Shown one piece after another: positions 1-4,105 of a stretch of 5,001 nucleotides of DNA. The notes under the pieces are model-generated. The model worked only from the letters and a program-made list of their open reading frames with translations. It made no database searches and had not been told where the DNA came from. Position 1 is the stretch's first letter. Each line of letters starts with the position of its first letter. Both the position numbers and the translations under genes were made by a program. This stretch comes from VRUE01 sp046733315 (GTDB lineage: Bacteria > Actinomycetota > Thermoleophilia > Solirubrobacterales > 70-9), in contig JBKPOV010000063.1 of the NCBI GenBank assembly GCA_046733315.1, forward strand, positions 1-5,001, read 5' to 3'.

Positions 1-239
1 ACACTGGGGTACTCGACCCGCGAAGTCGTCACCTCGAAGCAGACGCGGTAGGGCAGGAGGCTCTTCCAGACCATCCGCGAGACGCTGCCGAGCCCGTTCT
101 CGTCACCGGGGCGCAGCTCGCGCGCCTCCTCGACGCCCCGCCACCACCGCGGCCAACTCGCCTGGTCGTAGATCGCCTCCCAGACCTGCTCGCGCGGCGC
201 CTCCAGCAGCCAGGTGGTGAGGAACTGGTAATCGGCCAC
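1..239 (-). CDS. SRPBCC/START-like (polyketide cyclase/dehydrase-type) protein, N-terminal part
   Basis: Reading leftward from a GTG at 239-237, an open frame gives 79 residues beginning MADYQFLTTWLLEAP and runs off the left edge. The start has the SRPBCC pattern: a first beta strand (YQFLTTWLLEAP, residues 4-15), then a helix with REQVWEAIYD (16-25), then the Trp-rich turn ASWPRWWRGV (27-36), and a next strand around GSVSRMVWKS (51-60). Family members of about 150 residues form a helix-grip fold with a deep hydrophobic pocket and bind or transform lipids, polyketides and similar ligands. The ligand cannot be read from this part. No Shine-Dalgarno is visible. The frame stays open upstream of 239 but offers no better start, and homologues usually begin just before the first strand. 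It lies 32 bp after the ASCH gene on the same strand, so cotranscription is likely. Family call fairly sure, function unknown. Confidence 0.8.
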   Translation of the reverse strand, partial: MADYQFLTTWLLEAPREQVWEAIYDQASWPRWWRGVEEARELRPGDENGLGSVSRMVWKSLLPYRVCFEVTTSRVEYPS

Positions 240-271
240 GAAACTAGATACGCGCCGAAGAGGTCGTTCGA

Positions 272-676
272 TCAGTTGTGGTGGGGAGTCTCGCCATTGC
301 CGAAGTGCGCGCCGGGAGGCTCGACGATCTGCGAGAAGCGGATCACGGTGACGGATTCGTCCGGCGCGACCGGCCGGCCATAGATCTGTTCGAGGAATTT
401 GATCTCGTCCTCGAGGCGGCGGAACTCGGGATTGTCGTGCTCGATGTCGCGCGGGGAGAGATCAGAGGCCCGCTTCACCTCGACATCATCGATCACCGCG
501 GTGTAGATCTTCTCGCGCGGGCTGTGGCGGAAGCCGACCGTGATCCAGACGACCTGGCCGCGCTCATACTTGTTGCTCTTGTCACCAAGGCGGATCGTGG
601 CAGTCTTGCGACCGCGCTTGAGCTGATCGACGAAAATCGGCGAGTAGAAGTTCAGTACGTAGATACCGCCGCGCAT
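272..676 (-). CDS. ASCH-domain protein
   Basis: Encodes 134 residues from an ATG at 676-674. The N-terminal half is typical ASCH: strand IYVLNFYSPIFVDQL (5-19), the signature GRKTATIRLGDK (22-33), then KYERGQVVWITVG (36-48). Later come an acidic helical stretch (71-100) and a closing strand ESVTVIRF (107-114). ASCH domains have a PUA-like beta-barrel; many are thought to bind RNA, and the small YqfB type hydrolyses N4-acetylcytidine. Lys24 and Thr27 sit where I recall the YqfB catalytic Lys and Thr, with Asp81 near its catalytic Glu, so a nucleoside amidohydrolase is possible but unproven. Start choice is uncertain: a TTG at 721-719 has AAAGG upstream at 6-nt spacing and would add 15 residues, but that extension (MQKPARGCVRYARCP) does not look like part of the domain. 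The SRPBCC gene follows 32 bp downstream on the same strand. The opposite strand is also open here but shows no domain. Confidence 0.85.
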   Translation of the reverse strand: MRGGIYVLNFYSPIFVDQLKRGRKTATIRLGDKSNKYERGQVVWITVGFRHSPREKIYTAVIDDVEVKRASDLSPRDIEHDNPEFRRLEDEIKFLEQIYGRPVAPDESVTVIRFSQIVEPPGAHFGNGETPHHN

Positions 677-780
677 CGGGCAGCGAGCGTATCTGACGCA
701 GCCGCGTGCGGGCTTCTGCAACTTGGACCTTTGTCCGAAGCGGGGGTGTAGGTCTGGTGAAAACGGGTCGATATAGGAAT
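677..780. promoter_or_regulatory. divergent intergenic region between the ASCH and RTX-type genes
   Basis: About 100 bp separates the preferred starts of two divergent genes, so both promoters should lie here. No good -35/-10 pair is visible for either strand. The clearest local structure is an inverted repeat at 722-740: CTTGGAC, loop CTTT, then GTCC-G-AAG, giving seven pairs with one bulged G. If the TTG start of the ASCH gene or the GTG at 706 or 757 of the RTX gene is used, part of this region is coding. On the plus strand, GATATAGGAAT just before the GTG at 781 is the only AT-rich patch and could be a -10-like element or a poorly spaced ribosome site. Confidence 0.35.
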
Positions 781-2664
781 GTGAGGCGCGTCCGTCCCCA
801 TCGCTCCGGCCTGATCTTCGCCACCGCCCTCAGCTGCGCGGCGCTTCTCCTACTTGCCTTTGCCGCCGGCGCCAGCGCCGCCCGCTGCGGCGGCAAGCAC
901 GCGACGATCGTCGGCACCGCCGGCAACGACGTGCTCGTCGGCAAAAGCGCAAGCGACGTGATCTACGGCGGCGGCGGCAACGACCGGATCAGCGGCGGGC
1001 CGAACGGCAACGACAAGGTCTGCGGAGGCCCGGGCGACGACAAGCTCTACGGCGGAGGCGGCTTCGACTCCCTCTACGGCGAAGGCGGCGATGACAAGCT
1101 TGCCGGCGAGACCGGCTCCGATCACCTCGACGGCGGCAGTGGCAACGACGACCTCAGCGGCGCCAAGGGCAAGGACAGCCTCGTCGGAGGCGCCGGCGAC
1201 GACACCCTGCTCGGCGCCAAAGGACCCGACAAGTTGATTGGCGCTGGGGGCGATGACTTCCTCAACGGCGACAAGGGCAGCGATCAGGAGGACGGCGGCG
1301 GCGGCAACGACATGCTGATGGGCGACAAGGGCAACGACGAGCTCGACGGCGGTCCTGGGGCCGATCGCGTCGACGGCGGACCGGGCGACGACTCCAAGCT
1401 CGACGGTGGCGGCGACGGCGATTTCGTCTTCGGCGGAGCCGGCAGCGACCACGCCAGCGGTGGTGAGGGCAACGGCGACGTCGTCCGCGGCGATAGCGGC
1501 GAGGACACGCTCGACGGCGGCCCCGGGGCCAGCGACATCGTCTCCTATGCCAGCGCCACGCGCAGCGGCGTAATCGTCGACCTTTCCAGTGGTCTCTCCA
1601 AAGGCGATGGGCACGACACGATGCAGGGCTTCGAGGACGTCGTCGGCTCGCCTCAGGGAGATGACATCGTCGGCAATAACGAGTTCAACCGGCTCGACGG
1701 AGGCGTCGGTAACGACGACCTCAACGCCATGGGCGGCGCCGACGAAGCCTTCGGCGGCGCCGGCAGCGACGAGTGCAACGGCTTCGCCACCGAGCACTCG
1801 TGTGGGCCCGAAGAGAGCCCTCCCGCCAGCGGCACCTTGGTGATCCTCAACCAGGGCCTCGACGGCAGCAGCCTGATCGTGCAGGGAGACGAGCGCGCCA
1901 ACGACATCCAGGTCGTCTTCAGCAATGGCACCTGGGCGGTCTCCGAAAACGGCCCGGTCGTCGCCGGCGAAGGCTGCCAGCCCTCGGGTGGGACGGTCTC
2001 CTGCCCGACGAGCACCGCGACCGGCCTCCTGGTCATCACCGGCGGCGTCGGCGACGACTCGATCGGCATCGGCGACAGCGTGCCCGCCGGCGTAAAGACC
2101 CGCGCGAACGGCAACGCCGGCTCAGACAGCCTCAGTGGCGGTGTCGGCGATGACGTCCTGGAAGCCGGCGAGAACTACAACGGGCCCGACAGCGGCAACG
2201 ACACCTTGGTCGGCAACGGCGGCAGCGACGTGCTCTATGCCGACCCGAATGCCGATCAGCTCAGCGGCGGTTCGGGCAATGATCTGCTGGTCTCCTCGGT
2301 CGAGGTCTGCCAGGGCCATACATACAACGGCGGTCCTGGCGAGGACACGGTCTCCTACGGCCGCTCCAACGCGAACATGCGCGTCGAGCTCAACGGCACC
2401 GGGGGGCCAGCCGGCTGCGGCAACCCGGACAAAATCCCCGGCGATAATGAGGATCTCGAGGGCTCCGACGGCCCGGACGTGTTGATCGGCGACAACGACG
2501 CCAACAGCCTTTTCGGCCACCTCGGCGCCGACACTTTCATCGGCAAGGGTGGCAACGACTCGATCGAAGCAATTGATGGCCACCGCGACAAGGCGATCGA
2601 TTGCGGTGCCGGCGAGGACGACGCCGCCAGGGATCACTCTGACCCCAAGCCAAACAGCTGCTGA
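781..2664 (+). CDS. secreted RTX-type calcium-binding repeat protein
   Basis: From the GTG at 781 this gives 627 residues. Residues 1-33 form a Sec signal peptide: basic MRRVRPHR, hydrophobic core LIFATALSCAALLLLAFA, and a likely cut after AGASA. Residues 45-334 are Gly/Asp nonapeptides of the GGxGxDxUx type (for example GGAGDDTLL), which fold as calcium-binding beta-rolls. A middle stretch of about 75 residues (345-420) lacks repeats and looks like beta strands. Repeats resume at 421-505 and about 562-585. Two related modules (251-308, 521-580) of the DxVSYA...EDxxGS..D..(I/V)G type follow repeat groups. The tail ends DCGAGEDDAARDHSDPKPNSC. Ten cysteines remain after cleavage, suggesting disulfides. 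There is no sortase motif or C-terminal membrane segment, so it is probably released or held at the surface non-covalently. No catalytic domain is seen; a structural or adhesive role is inference. GTG 757 (AGG 4 nt upstream) and GTG 706 are alternative starts in frame, only lengthening the n-region. It is convergent with the Crp-like gene. Confidence 0.85.
   Translation: MRRVRPHRSGLIFATALSCAALLLLAFAAGASAARCGGKHATIVGTAGNDVLVGKSASDVIYGGGGNDRISGGPNGNDKVCGGPGDDKLYGGGGFDSLYGEGGDDKLAGETGSDHLDGGSGNDDLSGAKGKDSLVGGAGDDTLLGAKGPDKLIGAGGDDFLNGDKGSDQEDGGGGNDMLMGDKGNDELDGGPGADRVDGGPGDDSKLDGGGDGDFVFGGAGSDHASGGEGNGDVVRGDSGEDTLDGGPGASDIVSYASATRSGVIVDLSSGLSKGDGHDTMQGFEDVVGSPQGDDIVGNNEFNRLDGGVGNDDLNAMGGADEAFGGAGSDECNGFATEHSCGPEESPPASGTLVILNQGLDGSSLIVQGDERANDIQVVFSNGTWAVSENGPVVAGEGCQPSGGTVSCPTSTATGLLVITGGVGDDSIGIGDSVPAGVKTRANGNAGSDSLSGGVGDDVLEAGENYNGPDSGNDTLVGNGGSDVLYADPNADQLSGGSGNDLLVSSVEVCQGHTYNGGPGEDTVSYGRSNANMRVELNGTGGPAGCGNPDKIPGDNEDLEGSDGPDVLIGDNDANSLFGHLGADTFIGKGGNDSIEAIDGHRDKAIDCGAGEDDAARDHSDPKPNSC
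913..1782 (+). repeat. RTX nonapeptide repeat block 1 (coding, degenerate 27-bp units)
   Basis: Codon-level repetition of the GGC-GGC-x-GGC-AAC/GAC-GAC pattern, roughly every 27 bp, encodes GGxGxDxUx units from GTAGNDVLVG to GSDECNG. Units are diverged in sequence and some are extended or shortened (for example GGPNGNDKVC and GEGNGDVVRG), so this is an old protein repeat rather than a recent DNA expansion. The block is interrupted near its 3' end by the module at 1531-1704. Its regular composition keeps other frames free of stops on both strands. Confidence 0.85.
1531..1704 (+). repeat. internal duplicated module, copy 1 of 2 (within the RTX-type gene)
   Basis: Encodes residues 251-308, beginning SDIVSYASATRSGVIVDL and ending NNEFNRLDGG. 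It shares with 2341-2520 the order: D-x-V-S-Y, a V-x-(V/E)-(D/E)-L strand, a Gly-rich linker, E-D-(V/L)-x-G-S, D-x-(I/L)-(V/I)-G-(N/D)-N, and N-x-L-x-G. Modules of this pattern are common near repeat ends in secreted RTX-like proteins. Similarity is at protein level only. Confidence 0.65.
2041..2295 (+). repeat. RTX nonapeptide repeat block 2 (coding)
   Basis: Encodes residues 421-505 of the secreted protein: GGVGDDSIGIG, then GNAGSDSLSGG, GVGDDVLEAG, a longer variant around GPDSGNDTLVG, GNGGSDVLYA and GGSGNDLLVS. Same calcium-binding consensus as block 1 but more irregular, separated from it by a non-repeat domain. A short third group (DGPDVLIG, HLGADTFIG, KGGNDSIEA) follows at about 2467-2570. 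Confidence 0.75.
2341..2520 (+). repeat. internal duplicated module, copy 2 of 2 (within the RTX-type gene)
   Basis: Encodes residues 521-580, beginning EDTVSYGRSNANMRVELNG and ending NDANSLFGH. It aligns with copy 1 across its length; the linker is longer by a few residues and carries an extra Cys (AGCGNP). It separates repeat block 2 from the short third repeat group. Confidence 0.65.
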
Positions 2665-2679
2665 GGCACCGGCTCGCCG

Positions 2680-3381
2680 TTAAAAGATGTAGTTGCGCAG
2701 CTTCTCGGGCGCGAGCACGGTGACGCGGCCGCGACCCGGCCGCACGATCCCCGCCCGGTCGAGGTCGGCGAGGAAGCGGCTGACGCTCTCGCGGGAGGTG
2801 CCGGCCAGCTGGGCCAGATCGGCTTGATTCATGCGGATCGTCAACTCCCCGCCCTCACCCTCCCGTGGCGACTCCTCGGCGACGAGCTGGGAGAGCACGC
2901 CCGCGACTCGGCTTGGCACGGTCTGGAAGGACTGCCGCGAGATCCGCTCGTTGGCCGTGCGCAGGCGCCGCACGAGCGCCGCGATCAGCTTCACGGTTAT
3001 CTCGGGGTGGCGAGCGAGCAGCGCCCGCACCTCTCCCGCCGGCAGCGCCAGCAACTCGCCGTCACTGAGCGCTTCGACACTTGCCGAGCGCACCTCGCCG
3101 TCGAGCATCGCCAGCTCGCCGAAGATGTCGCCGGCGCTAAGTGTCGCCAGCGTGATCGCCCGCCCGTCGGAGTGCTCCCGCGTCACCCGGAAGCTGCCAT
3201 CGCGAACGATGTAGCAGGCGTCGGAATGATCGCCCTCATGGAAGACGCGGGTCCCGGCCGGGAAGGAGCGAGCGACGGCAACGCGGGAGAAGCGCTCCAG
3301 CTCCGCAGCCTCGAGATCGGAGAACAGCGGCACGCTACGCAGCAGCTCGACCGGCCCCAACCCCTCCTCACGATCTGGCAT
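2680..3381 (-). CDS. Crp/Fnr-family transcriptional regulator
   Basis: Encodes 233 residues, the usual family length. Residues 12-120 are a cyclic-nucleotide-binding-type barrel (LLRSVPLFSDLEAAEL, FPAGTRVFHEGDHSDACYIV) with a phosphate-cassette-like FGELAMLDGEVRSASVEA (87-104), including Gly88, Glu89, Arg98 and Ser99. A dimerisation helix spans about 127-150, and the winged helix-turn-helix 184-222 has recognition helix SRESVSRFLADL. No cluster of Fe-S cysteines is present, arguing against an Fnr-type sensor. In the dimer helix, Ala143-Asn144 align with Thr-Ser of E. coli CRP (Thr-Asn in M. tuberculosis, from memory), so cAMP binding is plausible but not assured. I chose the ATG at 3381-3379. 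The frame stays open upstream to 3744, but that stretch lies opposite the antitoxin and has no family resemblance. AAGGAG directly abuts the ATG, too close for normal use. Its stop is 15 bp from the convergent RTX stop. Targets unknown. Confidence 0.88.
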   Translation of the reverse strand: MPDREEGLGPVELLRSVPLFSDLEAAELERFSRVAVARSFPAGTRVFHEGDHSDACYIVRDGSFRVTREHSDGRAITLATLSAGDIFGELAMLDGEVRSASVEALSDGELLALPAGEVRALLARHPEITVKLIAALVRRLRTANERISRQSFQTVPSRVAGVLSQLVAEESPREGEGGELTIRMNQADLAQLAGTSRESVSRFLADLDRAGIVRPGRGRVTVLAPEKLRNYIF

Positions 3382-3388
3382 CTCCTTG

Positions 3389-3394
3389 ATTATC
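3389..3394 (-). promoter_or_regulatory. candidate -10 box of the Crp-like gene
   Basis: On the minus strand GATAAT (five of six matches to TATAAT) ends 7 nt before the A of the preferred ATG. That places transcription start at or one base before the start codon, consistent with a leaderless mRNA and with the lack of a usable Shine-Dalgarno. No convincing -35 element is seen 15-18 bp upstream, so this rests on one hexamer. Confidence 0.35.
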
Positions 3395-3458
3395 CATCCG
3401 TTGGGGGGAGAACCTGGAACGCCAGGCGACTTAGCCGTAAATGAACAAACCCCAGAAA

Positions 3459-3482
3459 TGTGTATACAGATCTGTAGACTCA
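3459..3482. promoter_or_regulatory. palindromic operator candidate of the toxin-antitoxin operon
   Basis: A 24-bp imperfect palindrome centred between 3470 and 3471, left half TGTGTATACAGA and right half TCTGTAGACTCA, with 10 of 12 base pairs matching and a perfect 12-bp core at 3465-3476. Inside it, TGTA (3461), TACA (3465) and TGTA (3473) form repeated 4-bp subsites of the kind ribbon-helix-helix dimers bind. It ends 4 bp before the antitoxin ATG and covers its predicted -10 box, so occupancy would block transcription. The AT-rich patch stands out in a GC-rich window. The Crp-like protein is a less likely binder because the spacing does not fit TGTGA-N6-TCACA. Confidence 0.6.
3475..3480 (+). 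promoter_or_regulatory. candidate -10 box of the toxin-antitoxin operon
   Basis: TAGACT fits the actinobacterial TANNNT pattern. Its last T is exactly 7 nt before the A of the antitoxin ATG at 3487, the geometry expected of a leaderless transcript. No purine-rich ribosome site lies in the 15 nt before that ATG, which agrees. A -35 match is not evident at the usual distance. Confidence 0.4.
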
Positions 3483-3486
3483 ACCC

Positions 3487-3729
3487 ATGGCTGCTGCCGA
3501 GACGATGATGATCCGCGTGCGCCGCAGCACGCAGGAACGACTCGCTCGTCGGGCCGAGCTCGAGGGACGGAGCTTGACCGACATGTTTGATGCAGCCGTG
3601 GACCTGATGGAGGAGCAGGAGCTGCTGGCCTCGATGGATGAGTCCTACCGCAAGCACGGGGACGCAATCCACAAGGAGATGAAAGCCTGGCTCGATATGC
3701 CCCTCGACGGTCCAGTCGATGAACGCTGA
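3487..3729 (+). CDS. ribbon-helix-helix antitoxin of a MazEF-type module
   Basis: An 80-residue protein with an N-terminal RHH DNA-binding fold: beta strand MMIRVRR (7-13), helix A STQERLARRAEL (14-25), a Gly-Arg-Ser turn (27-29), and helix B SLTDMFDAAVDLMEEQ (29-44). The C-terminal 35 residues (LLASMDESYRKHGDAIHKEM, then AWLDMPLDGP) should wrap around and inhibit the toxin. RHH dimers of this kind neutralise the cognate MazF and repress their own operon. The next gene overlaps it by 11 nt, supporting a toxin-antitoxin pair. ATG 3487 is chosen because of the leaderless promoter geometry; ATG 3505 or 3508 would begin exactly at the beta strand and cannot be excluded. Antitoxins of this type are short-lived and usually cut by cellular proteases, which is family knowledge. 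Confidence 0.85.
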   Translation: MAAAETMMIRVRRSTQERLARRAELEGRSLTDMFDAAVDLMEEQELLASMDESYRKHGDAIHKEMKAWLDMPLDGPVDER

Positions 3730-4084
3730 TGCCTTCGAGGTCAAACGAGGTGAGGTCTACCTCGCCAACCTCGATCCAGTGGTGGGGCACGAGCAAGGGG
3801 GCCGGCGCCCCCATCTCGTCATCTCGGTCAACCAGATGAACCGCTCGGCGCCGGGACTGCTGATCGGCGTTCCTCTCACAACTACGGACTGGGGCAGCAA
3901 ACTGCACGTCCGGCTGGAGCCTCCCGAAGGTGGGCTGAATCGAGTCAGCTTCGCAATGCCAGAGATGGCCCGCTCCGTATCGAGCTCGCGGCTGTTGGCA
4001 AGGCTTGGCCACGCATCCGCGGACACGGTTGAAGCCGTCGCAAAGCACGTCGGCGTCCTGATCGGACTCGGCCGGGCCCGCTGA
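3719..4084 (+). CDS. mazF: MazF/PemK-family endoribonuclease toxin
   Basis: A 121-residue protein of normal family length. The N-terminal half carries the family hallmark: RGEVYLANLDPVVGHEQGG (10-28), then RRPHLVIS (29-36), and GVPLTTT (50-56). Arg30 and Thr54/Thr55 fall where the catalytic Arg and Thr of Bacillus MazF lie, so the toxin looks intact. The second half has the conserved MPEMARSVSSSRLLARLG block (about 79-96) and a closing helix. MazF enzymes cut single-stranded RNA at short specific sequences and slow growth when freed from antitoxin. The cleavage sequence cannot be predicted here. The start overlaps the antitoxin gene by 11 nt and has no ribosome site of its own, so translation is probably coupled. 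Its TGA lies 12 bp from the stop of the convergent lhr gene. Confidence 0.92.
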   Translation: MNADAFEVKRGEVYLANLDPVVGHEQGGRRPHLVISVNQMNRSAPGLLIGVPLTTTDWGSKLHVRLEPPEGGLNRVSFAMPEMARSVSSSRLLARLGHASADTVEAVAKHVGVLIGLGRAR

Positions 4085-4105
4085 CCGGAGCACCGCTCAG
4101 CGGGC
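4076..4105. terminator. inverted repeat spanning the mazF and lhr stop codons, possible bidirectional transcript end
   Basis: GCCCGCTGA (4076-4084) and TCAGCGGGC (4097-4105) form a perfect 9-bp stem around a 12-nt loop. Each arm contains one stop codon, because both genes end with the same codons, GCC CGC TGA. The stem is GC-rich with no T-run on either strand, so it is not a classical intrinsic terminator. In a high-GC actinobacterium a U-less hairpin could still mark transcript ends between convergent genes, but the match may be a chance product of the shared final codons. Confidence 0.4.

Noticed and set aside
278..751. A 157-codon plus-strand open frame opposite the ASCH gene.
   Set aside because: The minus strand has an unmistakable ASCH signature. 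The plus-strand product resembles no family and would collide with the RTX gene start.
780..795. TGTGA at 780-784 as a Crp binding half-site before the RTX gene.
   Set aside because: The required second half TCACA is replaced by TCCGT, and the TGTGA overlaps the start codon itself. Single half-sites occur by chance.
850..1797. A 315-codon open frame on the minus strand opposite the RTX repeats.
   Set aside because: It is an Ala/Val-rich reading of repetitive GGC/GAC codons on the other strand with no domain. The plus strand has a signal peptide and clear RTX repeats, so the open frame is compositional.
2665..2679. CGGC-TC-GCCG hairpin between the RTX and Crp-like stops as a terminator.
   Set aside because: The stem is only four base pairs with a 2-nt loop and no proper T-run on either strand; too weak to call.
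3413..3426. CCTGG-AACG-CCAGG inverted repeat in the crp/antitoxin intergenic region.
   Set aside because: A 5-bp stem is too short to distinguish from chance in GC-rich DNA, and it is not placed over an evident promoter element.
3382..3744. Upstream extension of the Crp-like frame by 121 codons.
   Set aside because: It lies opposite the antitoxin gene and its operator and shows no Crp-family sequence. The 233-residue form from 3381 already has full family length.
3431..4093. A 220-codon minus-strand open frame opposite the toxin-antitoxin genes.
   Set aside because: No recognisable domain. The plus strand encodes clear RHH and MazF proteins with the usual overlap.
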